A stretch of DNA of 64,000 nt from Flavobacteriaceae bacterium (GTDB taxonomy: Bacteria > Bacteroidota > Bacteroidia > Flavobacteriales > Flavobacteriaceae), in contig CANGIF010000004.1 in assembly GCA_947453885.1 (NCBI GenBank), positions 1-64,000 of the forward strand, written 5' to 3'. Made by a program: the position numbers and the translations under genes. The stretch's first letter is position 1, and every line of letters starts with the position of its first letter. Positions 44,745-53,425 of the stretch are shown piece by piece. The notes beneath the pieces are model-generated. The model was given only the letters and a program-made list of their open reading frames with translations. It had not been told where the DNA came from and made no database searches.

Positions 44745-44996
44745 ATGGCAAATCATAAATCTGCTTTAAAAAGAATTAGAAGTAACGAAAAAAGAAGAGT
44801 ATTAAATAGATACCAACATAAAACAACTCGTAATGCTATTAAAGCTTTAAGATTATCAACTGAGAAATCGGACGCTTCAGCAAAACTATCAAGCGTAATT
44901 TCAATGATTGATAAATTAGCTAAAAAGAATATTATTCACGATAATAAAGCATCAAATTTAAAATCAAAATTAACTAAGCATGTAGCTAAGTTATAA
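44745..44996 (+). CDS. rpsT: 30S ribosomal protein S20
   Basis: The 83-residue primary 16S rRNA-binding protein S20. The start MANHKSALKRIRSNEKRR and the helical, Lys-rich remainder (HKTTRNAIKALR, IDKLAKKNIIHDNKASNLKSKL) are diagnostic. No promoter box lies between it and the second tRNA-Glu, so it is probably expressed on the same precursor. A long hairpin ends the unit at 45083-45140. Confidence 0.96.
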   Translation: MANHKSALKRIRSNEKRRVLNRYQHKTTRNAIKALRLSTEKSDASAKLSSVISMIDKLAKKNIIHDNKASNLKSKLTKHVAKL

Positions 44997-45291
44997 TATT
45001 TTGATGACAGAGGTATTAGAATTGTAATTTAATTTATAATATACTAAAAATAGAAATTCTATTTTAATTATCAAATTAAAATTTTTATATTAAAGACAAA
45101 AAGGATAGTTAAAGCTATCCTTTTTGTCTTTAATATAAAACAGTCTATTTGGTATACACCCATCACTTTTTAAATTCCATTTTCCGTTTCCATTCTGAAA
45201 CTTCCTATATAACTTCAAAAGACAATTTTTATTCACAAAACGGTATTTTATTTTATCTGTATTTTTTAAAATAAACAAATGACTTAAAATA
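44997..45291. other. 295-bp non-coding region between rpsT and the ABC exporter
   Basis: It contains the 26-bp perfect hairpin at 45083-45140 and otherwise AT-rich sequence. A 62-codon minus-strand frame at 45090-45278 ends inside the hairpin; I see no support for its being a gene. Confidence 0.5.
45083..45140. terminator. 26-bp perfect inverted repeat, bidirectional terminator
   Basis: Arms 45083-45108 and 45115-45140 are exactly complementary with a 6-base loop (TTAAAG). It is the longest perfect stem in the window, placed between rpsT and the convergent ABC exporter gene. Confidence 0.85.
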
Positions 45292-47046
45292 TTATTTCAC
45301 CAAAACAAATTGACTTTTGTATAAATTACTGTAAAATCCATTGTCTATTTTAAGCAAATCGGTGTGATGTCCTTCTTCAACGATTCTGCCTTTATCCATT
45401 ACTACAATTTTATCAGCATTAACTATTGTTGCCAAACGATGCGCAATGACAATTGAAGTTCTGTCTTTAGTAATTGTTTTGGTAGCGGCTTGAATTAACT
45501 CTTCCGAATAGGTGTCAATTGAAGAAGTGGCTTCGTCTAGAATTAAAATACTTGGATTGCTAACATAAGCTCTCAGAAAGGCAATTAGTTGGCGCTGACC
45601 AGAAGAAAGCATAGTCCCTCTTTCTTTTACATTATATTGATAACCGCCTGGCAAATTCATTATAAAGTCGTGAACTCCAATTTTTTGAGCCGCATTAGTT
45701 ACGGTTTCTAGATTAATTGATGGATTATTAAGTGTAATGTTATTTAAAATGGTATCAGCAAACAAAAAAACATCTTGAAGTACAATTGCAATTTGCGATC
45801 GCAAAGAAGTTAGTGCATAATCTTTACAATTATTTCCATCTATATAAATAGCCCCATTGTCTAATTCGTAAAACCGATTTAAAAGATTTATAATTGTTGA
45901 TTTTCCAGCACCAGTAGCCCCAACTATAGCAACCGTTTGTCCAGACTTGATTTCTAAACTTATTCCTTTTAACACTTCTTCATTTTCAACATAACTGAAA
46001 TGAACATTTTGAAAAGAAATTACTCCTTTAAAACGAGGTGCTTCAATGTTTCCAATATCTTGAATTTGATTTTTAGAATCTAAAATCTCAAATACCCTAT
46101 TAGCCGCAATCATACCCATTTGCATTTCATTAAATTTATCGGCAATTTGTCGCAACGGATTAAAAAGCATGGTTATAAACATGGTGTAGGTGAATAAATC
46201 TCCAAAAGTAGTAATAGCATCTCCATCCAATATCTTATTACCTCCGTACCAAACAACACATCCCAAGGTAAAAGAAGAAATAATATCTGCAATTGGAAAA
46301 AAGATAGAATTGTACCACACTGTTTTTATCCATGCGCTGTTATGCTTATCGTTTATTACTTTAAATTTTTCATATTCAATGTCTTCCCTATTAAAAAGCT
46401 GTACTATTTTCATACCTGTTACACGCTCTTGTACAAAAGTATTCAAATTAGCAACTTGATTTCGTACTTCTTCAAATGCAAATTGCATTCGGCGTTGGAA
46501 AATTCGAGTAAAAAAGACAAGAATTGGCATTGCAACAATTACTATCCAGGCTAATTTCCAATTCATGTAAAACATAAAAAGTAAAATTACTACCATTTTA
46601 ATAAGCTCGCTTCCAATCATGAAAAGTCCCTGACTGAAAATTTTTGCAATGGATTCAATATCAGAAACCGAACGAGTTACCAATTGACCTACTGGTGCAC
46701 TATCGTAGTATTTCATACGGAAACTAAGCATGTGCTTGAAAAGCGCAATTCGTATGTCTTTTACAATATCTTGACCCAACCAATTTGCCCAATAAACAAA
46801 GAAAAAATTAGAAAACACTTCCAACATCAGCACAATCCCCATCAATATAATATACAAAAGCAATCCACTTTCGTCCTTAAATTTAATGTAATTGTCAACC
46901 GTTTGCTTTAACAAAAATGGACGAAGAGCGGCAAACAATGAAAGTGAAACAGCAAACAAAACAACCCCATTAAACCTAAAAAGATAAGGCTTTGTATAAA
47001 GAATGATACGTTTGAATAATCGGATATCGAATGCTTTTGCTTTCAT
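45292..47046 (-). CDS. ABC transporter, fused permease and ATPase (exporter type)
   Basis: A 584-residue half-transporter. Six membrane helices span about 20-310. The ATPase domain follows, with Walker A GATGAGKST, Q-loop VLQDVFLFADTI, signature LSSGQRQLIAFLRA, Walker B SILILDEATSSID and the H-loop IVIAHRLATI. It resembles MsbA/MdlB-like lipid or drug exporters and works as a homo- or heterodimer. The substrate is unknown. The gene lies 10 bases downstream of truA and is probably co-transcribed with it. Confidence 0.9.
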   Translation of the reverse strand: MKAKAFDIRLFKRIILYTKPYLFRFNGVVLFAVSLSLFAALRPFLLKQTVDNYIKFKDESGLLLYIILMGIVLMLEVFSNFFFVYWANWLGQDIVKDIRIALFKHMLSFRMKYYDSAPVGQLVTRSVSDIESIAKIFSQGLFMIGSELIKMVVILLFMFYMNWKLAWIVIVAMPILVFFTRIFQRRMQFAFEEVRNQVANLNTFVQERVTGMKIVQLFNREDIEYEKFKVINDKHNSAWIKTVWYNSIFFPIADIISSFTLGCVVWYGGNKILDGDAITTFGDLFTYTMFITMLFNPLRQIADKFNEMQMGMIAANRVFEILDSKNQIQDIGNIEAPRFKGVISFQNVHFSYVENEEVLKGISLEIKSGQTVAIVGATGAGKSTIINLLNRFYELDNGAIYIDGNNCKDYALTSLRSQIAIVLQDVFLFADTILNNITLNNPSINLETVTNAAQKIGVHDFIMNLPGGYQYNVKERGTMLSSGQRQLIAFLRAYVSNPSILILDEATSSIDTYSEELIQAATKTITKDRTSIVIAHRLATIVNADKIVVMDKGRIVEEGHHTDLLKIDNGFYSNLYKSQFVLVK

Positions 47047-47056
47047 TTATAAGTGC

Positions 47057-47809
47057 TTATTCTGTAATGATTGGAGTTAGGTAAGGATAATTAATTTGAG
47101 TCAAATGCAATCCATGAGCAGGAACAGAAAAACCAGCTTCACTCCTGTCTTTACTTTCAATTATTGCGTTGAATTCGGAGAGAGTTATTTTATGAAGACC
47201 TACTTTTATTAAAGTACCAACAATTGCTCTAACCATATTTCTCAAAAACCGATCAGCTGAAATTGTAAACTGTAATTGATTGCTATTGGTTTTCCAAAAG
47301 GCTTCATATACTCGACAATCAAAAGTAGCTACTTCCGTATTAACTTTAGAAAAACACTGAAAATTAGTATGTTCAAGTAAAAGTGCAGCAGCTGAGTTCA
47401 TCGCATTGACATCCAAAGATTGTGCATAGAACCAACTTGAGTCTTGCAAAAAAGGATTTTTCTGATTGTTGATAAAGTATTGGTAAGTCCTTTGAGTAGC
47501 ATCAAATCGAGCATGAGCTTCTGGATGTACAACATATAGATTTTGCACAGCAATATCTTTTGGTAAATATGAATTTAATTTAGATATATAAGATGAAGGG
47601 TTTTCTAGATTTTCATAATCAAAATGGGCAAACATTTGTTTAGCATGAACGCCGGAATCTGTTCTTCCAGCTCCAGTGGTATCAATTTTTGTATTCAAAA
47701 TAGTAGTTAAAGCGTTGTTCAAAACTTCTTGTACAGAAAGTGCATTTGGCTGAATTTGCCAGCCGTGAAATGCTGTTCCTTTATAAGATAATTGAATAAA
47801 ATAGCGCAT
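47057..47809 (-). CDS. truA: tRNA pseudouridine(38-40) synthase
   Basis: Makes pseudouridine at positions 38-40 of tRNA anticodon arms. Family marks are MRYFIQLSYKGTAFHGWQIQ, the catalytic Asp in TTGAGRTDSGVHAKQM, FDATQRTYQYFI, FRNMVRAIVGTLIKVG and the late AGFSVPAHGLHL. I chose the ATG at 47809, which gives 250 residues and starts exactly at the conserved N-terminus; an in-frame start at 47851 would add 14 residues unlike the family. Confidence 0.95.
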   Translation of the reverse strand: MRYFIQLSYKGTAFHGWQIQPNALSVQEVLNNALTTILNTKIDTTGAGRTDSGVHAKQMFAHFDYENLENPSSYISKLNSYLPKDIAVQNLYVVHPEAHARFDATQRTYQYFINNQKNPFLQDSSWFYAQSLDVNAMNSAAALLLEHTNFQCFSKVNTEVATFDCRVYEAFWKTNSNQLQFTISADRFLRNMVRAIVGTLIKVGLHKITLSEFNAIIESKDRSEAGFSVPAHGLHLTQINYPYLTPIITE

Positions 47810-47921
47810 AAGCCTAAGTGTGTTCTTAATGTTTGGCAATAAAGTGAACAAAGATACTTATTTAAATTTATTGAAATAATAAGAATTTATTTATAAAAGT
47901 ACTATCTAACCACTTAAATTA

Positions 47922-47953
47922 AAAAAGGTTGAAATTATAATAACTTCAACCTT
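47922..47953 (-). terminator. terminator of the M4 metallopeptidase gene
   Basis: On the minus strand a 9-bp stem (AAGGTTGAA / TTCAACCTT; 47945-47953 with 47925-47933) is followed by six Ts. It lies about 25 bases after the stop at 47977. Confidence 0.75.
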
Positions 47954-47976
47954 CATTTAAGAAAAAAAAAACAATA

Positions 47977-50895
47977 TTATTTTATAATTAGTTTTTTAGA
48001 AACTGTTTTCCCATCAGATGTAATCGTAATTAAATAAACACCTTTTTCAAGTTGCCCGAAATTAATTTGCTGATTAAAAAGTGAATTGGAATTTTGAAAT
48101 TCATTTACAAAACAAACTCGTCCACTTACATCAACAAGAGTTATTTTTACATTATCAGAAGTTTTAAGTTGTAAAGTTACAGTTCCATTCGATGGGTTAG
48201 GAGAAATATTAAAAAGGTCAAAAGTAGTGTTTTGAGTTGCCATTACTGGTGTTCCCATTATCCCAAAATTATCTATGATTACTCCTTCATTTTGAACTCC
48301 AGGATCTGAAACAAAATTAAATCTAAAAATAATATTAGCCTGAGGTGTAGCGCCACTATAACCAAAATCTGACATTTGCCATGAATAACTAGTTTTATTA
48401 GCATTTATTCCTCCATTAACATTCGCATCAGTTCCTGCACCAGTCCATTGAGCGCCAACACAGTTTTGACAATTAGTAGCATTTGGTGTATTGGCATTAT
48501 TGTACCAAGTATTTCCAGTTGCTGCATCACCTAAAACGATCCAATTGCCTCCTCCATCAGTAGTGTATTCTACATTAATAAAATCGAAATCTGGTTCTAA
48601 ATCAAATGCCATGTCAAATTTAACTTGCGGGTCCAATATGTTAGTTAAATCATAACATTGTGAAACTAAATAGGAAGTAAAACTGTCTGGATATAACCCA
48701 GAAAGATTAGTTCCATAAACATTAGAACCTCCAGAAACAGTATTATTTAAAATTGTTCCAGATGCTTGACCTCTTTGCCACAAACTATTAGTCCCTGCTT
48801 TATCAAAAGAAATTAAAGCATCATTTGCTGATTCAAAAGTATTGATAGCATTTACAGTTCCTACATTATTAACAACAATAATTCCAGATTTTGTATTGTT
48901 TGCACTGTTACCGTCATTTGAAGTTGTTGTAGAAATTGTTATTGAATGAGTACCTCTTGTCAAATTACTAATCGAAATCGGAAAATCCATGGTTTGGCAA
49001 GCAGCTAAACTCCCTGTCCAATTTAGGTTTGCAGGACTTGCACCATCAATTGAATAAGAAATAGCTACTGAAGAAATAGTATTAGTTCCTGTGTTTTCAA
49101 AAGTAATTGTTGGGCTATTGTTAGCACCACAAGCAACAGAAATGGGTTGAACAATTTTCTTTAAGGAAACATCCGTTGGATAACCAACATATTGTGGCCC
49201 AACATTGACTGCGTACCAAGCATTTGTAATGGCAATTACTTCAGGACTAGATCCACAATACATACTATTGGCAACTTCCAAAGTAGCATTACGCATGTCT
49301 AAATAAGTCGCATTTGGTGTCAAATAATCACGCTCTGCAAAAAATACAATTTGTGAAGATTTTGCCATTCCAATTCCTGTAACAGAATAGGCATGAGGAA
49401 TAGGTGCGTTATTTGTACCTGATTTGCCTACAGTAACAATATAAAACCAGTGATTCATAACCCCACTGTTGTTATGAACCCCACATTGATCATTTCCAGT
49501 ACTTGGTGTACAATTACCTTCGTCACCAGTTGTTGTCCAATTATTGCCTAAATAAGTATCCGGATTTCCATAAGTTGTAGGCGAACTCATGCTTCTAAAA
49601 GGTGTCGTACCTAAATCTTCAGCAATCTTCCAAACTCCTGTTGCAAAAGGAGCAGCTAGTGATCCTGTTCTTCCATAATGTTCAATACAAGCACCCCAAA
49701 TATCTGATAATCCTTCGTTTATTGCACCAGATTGATTTTGATACGCTAAATTAGCAGTACTTGAACAAACTCCATGTCCTATCTCATGTCCACATACGTC
49801 TATACTAGTTAAAATTGACACCGAATTATTACCATCTCCATAAGACATCACAGAACCATTCCAAAATGCATTAACTAAACTTGTGTTTGCACTAGATCTA
49901 TAATGTACATAACTTTTTAGGGAAGTACCCAAACCATCGTAACTATCTCTATTAAAAATATTTTTCCAAAAATCATAGGTCATCTCAGCACCCCAATGTG
50001 CATCAAGTGCTCCTATATCTTTGTTTGTATTGTTGAATTCCGCTGTTGTCCAATTGTTGTCAGCATCAGTAAAATTTGTAGATGGATAGGTTGTTGTTCT
50101 AGCACTATTATAAGTTAGAATTCCACCTCCTCGAGTATCATCATTTAAAATGTACTTATTTGTTGTTGATTGAAATGTAGTTTTTATTTGACGGCTACCA
50201 CTGTACTTTGTGTTATTTGCTGTTCCTGTTACGGATGACATAACGATGTCTTTTTTTTTGGGATTACTTTCGTTAACGTGTTTGATTATTGGATTGGTAT
50301 ATAATAGAATTCCTGAATTGGCATCAATATAAAGCTCTTCACGCGCCAATGGCACTGTTGTGTAAATATCAAATTTGTAAGCCAAATGTATCTCACCTGT
50401 TTTTAAATTGGGTAATAACAACAATTCACCATTTGGTTTTTCGTAATTTAAGGCAGCAGCATCTTCAGAGTTGTCCCACATAAATTTAGCACCACTTTTT
50501 AACTGCATTATTTTGGTAAAAGCCGCCGTGTTTGACAAATCTGGATTTAGATTTGAAGAAGTACATGGATACACTTCACCATTAATCATGTAAACCAAAT
50601 TTTCAAAACTGTGTGTAATTAATGTTCCAAATTCAACTTTTAAACCTTTATAATATTGTTGAAAATGCTGATGAATTCTGTTAGATTCGTCTTTAGTTGA
50701 ATATGTTGGTAAAAAAGTATTGAATTTATCTAACTTATTTTGTTTCATGTATTGACCAATTGCTAGTTCCTGAGACAATGGATTGTCTAAACGCAAAATG
50801 GTTTGAATTGATGTATTCTCTTTTAATATTTTTTGCCCAATACTAAACTGCCCACAAACAGTTAATAAAAGTAAGAAAAAGTATCTTGTTTTCAT
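47977..50895 (-). CDS. M4 (thermolysin-like) metallopeptidase with T9SS sorting domain
   Basis: A 972-residue secreted protease. The order is: signal peptide (ends FSIGQ); FTP-type propeptide to about residue 205; catalytic domain with HEIGH (370-374), third zinc ligand Glu394 in INEGLSDIWG and the later active-site His in GVHNNSGVMNHWFY; a CARDB-like domain at about 570-680; a further beta domain with possible carbohydrate or adhesive role; and a C-terminal type A sorting domain (ISPNPSNGTVTLQL … KGVYLITI). It would be released through the type IX system to digest protein. All key catalytic residues are present. Confidence 0.93.
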   Translation of the reverse strand: MKTRYFFLLLLTVCGQFSIGQKILKENTSIQTILRLDNPLSQELAIGQYMKQNKLDKFNTFLPTYSTKDESNRIHQHFQQYYKGLKVEFGTLITHSFENLVYMINGEVYPCTSSNLNPDLSNTAAFTKIMQLKSGAKFMWDNSEDAAALNYEKPNGELLLLPNLKTGEIHLAYKFDIYTTVPLAREELYIDANSGILLYTNPIIKHVNESNPKKKDIVMSSVTGTANNTKYSGSRQIKTTFQSTTNKYILNDDTRGGGILTYNSARTTTYPSTNFTDADNNWTTAEFNNTNKDIGALDAHWGAEMTYDFWKNIFNRDSYDGLGTSLKSYVHYRSSANTSLVNAFWNGSVMSYGDGNNSVSILTSIDVCGHEIGHGVCSSTANLAYQNQSGAINEGLSDIWGACIEHYGRTGSLAAPFATGVWKIAEDLGTTPFRSMSSPTTYGNPDTYLGNNWTTTGDEGNCTPSTGNDQCGVHNNSGVMNHWFYIVTVGKSGTNNAPIPHAYSVTGIGMAKSSQIVFFAERDYLTPNATYLDMRNATLEVANSMYCGSSPEVIAITNAWYAVNVGPQYVGYPTDVSLKKIVQPISVACGANNSPTITFENTGTNTISSVAISYSIDGASPANLNWTGSLAACQTMDFPISISNLTRGTHSITISTTTSNDGNSANNTKSGIIVVNNVGTVNAINTFESANDALISFDKAGTNSLWQRGQASGTILNNTVSGGSNVYGTNLSGLYPDSFTSYLVSQCYDLTNILDPQVKFDMAFDLEPDFDFINVEYTTDGGGNWIVLGDAATGNTWYNNANTPNATNCQNCVGAQWTGAGTDANVNGGINANKTSYSWQMSDFGYSGATPQANIIFRFNFVSDPGVQNEGVIIDNFGIMGTPVMATQNTTFDLFNISPNPSNGTVTLQLKTSDNVKITLVDVSGRVCFVNEFQNSNSLFNQQINFGQLEKGVYLITITSDGKTVSKKLIIK

Positions 50896-50917
50896 ATTTA
50901 TTTATAAATCTAGCTGT

Positions 50918-50925
50918 CAAATATA
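50918..50925 (-). promoter_or_regulatory. -7 box (TATATTTG on minus strand) before the M4 gene
   Basis: The plus strand reads CAAATATA, 22 bases upstream of the start codon at 50895. No -33 element is seen. Confidence 0.45.
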
Positions 50926-51011
50926 CATTTATTTGAATATAATATGAATTTTAAAAATATAATTCTTTGATTTTTTTGTTTTGTATAAAATTTGAATTGC
51001 ATCTAAATTAA

Positions 51012-51049
51012 AAGAAGTTTATTGAAATCCAAATTCCAATAAACTTCTT
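51012..51049 (-). terminator. terminator of the thioesterase operon
   Basis: A 13-bp perfect stem (51012-51024 with 51037-51049) around a 12-base loop, followed on the minus strand by TTTT. It begins about 20 bases after the thioesterase stop. Confidence 0.7.
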
Positions 51050-51070
51050 ATCTAAAAAAAATTGACTAAT

Positions 51071-51463
51071 TTAAATTGAATTTAATCTATTCTTTACAAA
51101 TTCAATTTGCGATTTTCCATGTGCTTCTGGTTTACCATTAATACCTAAACTTACCATAGTAATAGATTCAATAGTAATAATTGTTTCATGAGTCATTATA
51201 TTCCTAACTTCACAAGTTAAAGTCAATGAAGTTTTTCCAAACTTTACAACATCAATTCCAATTTCAATTATATCTCCTTGCTTTGCAGAACTTTTAAAAT
51301 TGATTTCTGACATGTGTTTCGTAACAATTCTGTAGTTCTCAAGTTGAATTATAGCATACAAAGCCAATTCTTCATCAATCCAAGCTAATAATTTGCCTCC
51401 AAACAAGGTAGCATTAGGATTTAAATCTTCTGGTTTAACCCATTTTCTAGTGTGAAATCTCAT
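51071..51463 (-). CDS. acyl-CoA thioesterase, hotdog fold
   Basis: A 130-residue cytoplasmic protein of the YciA/BACH-type acyl-CoA thioesterase family: PNATLFGGKLLAWIDEELAL holds the usual N/G helix start and catalytic-type Asp, and FKSSAKQGDIIEIGIDVVKFGKTSLTLTCEV follows the hotdog strand pattern. It hydrolyses acyl-CoA thioesters; chain preference cannot be told. The start is 7 bases after the T9SS-cargo gene stop, so they share a transcript even though their products act in different compartments. Confidence 0.85.
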   Translation of the reverse strand: MRFHTRKWVKPEDLNPNATLFGGKLLAWIDEELALYAIIQLENYRIVTKHMSEINFKSSAKQGDIIEIGIDVVKFGKTSLTLTCEVRNIMTHETIITIESITMVSLGINGKPEAHGKSQIEFVKNRLNSI

Positions 51464-51470
51464 TTCGGGA

Positions 51471-53150
51471 TTATTCTTTTACTATTTTTTTAGTGACAGA
51501 ACCTTCTTTTGAATACATAGTAATAAAATAAATTCCACTATTTAAATCCGATATATTGATTTGATTATCAAAAATTTGATTAGAGACAAAAGTTGAAACT
51601 AATCTTCCATTTGCATCACTAATTTTAATTGAATCAATTACAATAGAATTTGAATTTTGAATAGATAAATAGTTTTTAATAGGATTAGGCGCAATTGAAA
51701 TTAAATCTTCATTGAATGTTTTAGTTGACAAAGTTGCATAGACCATTAAATTATCAACAAAAAAAGCATGGCTTCCAGCGTTGTTAATAGGTGAATTTTG
51801 TAAGAAACTAAAATAATACACACCTGAGCTTGAAGGCGTAAAGTTATATGATTTAGCTGTAAATGCCGACAAATTCAAACCTGTTTCTGTTGCTAAAACA
51901 GTAGTTTGCGAAGCTACTGTTTGGTCATTTCCTACACTCAAAACATAACTAGCTGTATTAGTAGAAGCAGCTGTAGTTCCAGATATTGGAGAATTGTATG
52001 TTCTTACATAATATCTAATTGTATAACTAGTTCCTGCCGTTAAATTAAAACCTCTTGAATACAACCTACTATCCGAAATAGCAGTTGTGTTACTAAAAGA
52101 ATAAGCGCAAGAAGCGCCATCTTGTACATATGCATTTCCTACACCTCCAAAATACAAATTCCAATCCGAAACTATATTACTAGAAGGAGTTGCTAACCAA
52201 CCTATAAAAGGGAATCCCTCTAAAGCTTCGTTTTCAAAACTAGTAGTGTAAAGGGGCGTAGCTGGCGAAAATATTGTATGAAACGGATATGGTCCTTGCC
52301 AAATACTGTTTATACCACTTCCACAATTCGATTTTGCATAATACTCATAAGCTGTGCTGTTTGTTAATCCAGTTAGCGAATAGGGAGAGGTAACATTGTT
52401 TAATGTCGTTCCAGTTCCTAGAGTAAAATTATAAGGTCCCCATTCTACAATTGAACTATTACTTCCTGTTGTCCAATTCAAATCAGTTGAAGATAAAGTT
52501 GCATTATTAGTACTAAGTACACTTGGCCTAGCACAAATTACTGGCATACCTAATCGTGTTACTGGTCTATAATTTGATGATGTTAATACGGTAGGTGCTA
52601 AAGTTGAACTTGTTGCAGATTTAACACCATTTGTTAAAGTAATATTACAATAAGCTGTATTTGCAGTTGTAGCAATTGTTGTTGAAGGATTTTGATAGTC
52701 GTATGCTACATATATTCCACCACCAGTATATGTAAAACTTGTACCATTCGAAAAGGGAAAATCCACATTACCATTAACTGCTGGAATAGTAATAGAACCA
52801 TTACTTACTTGAGTCATTCCTGTTATGGCTGTTGCCCAAGTTGTGCTTTTGCCATTGGTAACATCTGTTGTATTTTGCATGTAAACTGAAAAAGTCCCAG
52901 TGGTTGGAATATTTTGAGCAATAAAGTAGCTAAATCCAATTGAGTTTACAACCGTACCTGAAGTAAAACCAGATGCTTGCATTTCTGCAGCAGTAATTAA
53001 CCAAATTGATCTAACATAATTTTTAGCACCCTGTGGTGCTCTACCATTTTGCGAAGTACTTCCATCAGGAGACACAACAGTAAAATAGTCTGTTTGAGAA
53101 TAAATTTGAGTTGTCAAAAACACTAAATAAAGTAGAATAATTTTTTTCAT
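51471..53150 (-). CDS. T9SS-secreted protein with fibronectin III-like domain, function unknown
   Basis: A 559-residue exported protein: signal peptide (ends QIYSQ); an N-terminal beta region of about 190 residues (SIWLITAAEMQASGFTSGT); an Fn3-like domain around 210-295 (LNWTTGSNSSIVEWGPYNF, LTNSTAYEYYAKSNCG); a jelly-roll-like region at about 300-480 (TPLYTTSFENEALEGFPFIGW); and a type A sorting domain (IAPNPIKNYLSI … SGIYFITMY). No catalytic motif is visible. It is probably a cell-surface adhesin or binding protein. It is very Thr/Ser/Asn rich, as is usual for such cargo. Confidence 0.82.
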   Translation of the reverse strand: MKKIILLYLVFLTTQIYSQTDYFTVVSPDGSTSQNGRAPQGAKNYVRSIWLITAAEMQASGFTSGTVVNSIGFSYFIAQNIPTTGTFSVYMQNTTDVTNGKSTTWATAITGMTQVSNGSITIPAVNGNVDFPFSNGTSFTYTGGGIYVAYDYQNPSTTIATTANTAYCNITLTNGVKSATSSTLAPTVLTSSNYRPVTRLGMPVICARPSVLSTNNATLSSTDLNWTTGSNSSIVEWGPYNFTLGTGTTLNNVTSPYSLTGLTNSTAYEYYAKSNCGSGINSIWQGPYPFHTIFSPATPLYTTSFENEALEGFPFIGWLATPSSNIVSDWNLYFGGVGNAYVQDGASCAYSFSNTTAISDSRLYSRGFNLTAGTSYTIRYYVRTYNSPISGTTAASTNTASYVLSVGNDQTVASQTTVLATETGLNLSAFTAKSYNFTPSSSGVYYFSFLQNSPINNAGSHAFFVDNLMVYATLSTKTFNEDLISIAPNPIKNYLSIQNSNSIVIDSIKISDANGRLVSTFVSNQIFDNQINISDLNSGIYFITMYSKEGSVTKKIVKE

Positions 53151-53361
53151 AAAACGTAATTTAATTTATTAATATGTAAAAATAGCACATTTGTTAGTCA
53201 TTCAAAATATTTTTTATAATAAAATTACATAAGGAATTAAAAAAACAACAAAACTTCAAAAATAATGAAGATTGGAATTAAATAAAAAAAGTAAAATACC
53301 CGTAATTAAAAATAAAAAAAGGAATTACAACTTAAAATATTAGTATTAAATAGCTAAATAA

Positions 53362-53391
53362 TTGTATTGTAATATAAAACTGTTATATTTG
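53362..53391 (+). promoter_or_regulatory. promoter: TTG-N19-TATATTTG before the ompA-like gene
   Basis: TTG at 53362-53364, 19-base spacer, TATATTTG at 53384-53391; start codon at 53426. A full consensus match suggests strong, constitutive transcription. Confidence 0.75.
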
Positions 53392-53425
53392 CAACTTATT
53401 TAAGTTTTAATTATATTTTATAATC

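Noticed and set aside
45090..45278. 62-codon minus-strand frame between rpsT and the ABC exporter
   Set aside because: Its end lies inside the 26-bp terminator hairpin and the product matches nothing I know. The location fits a terminator region better than a gene.
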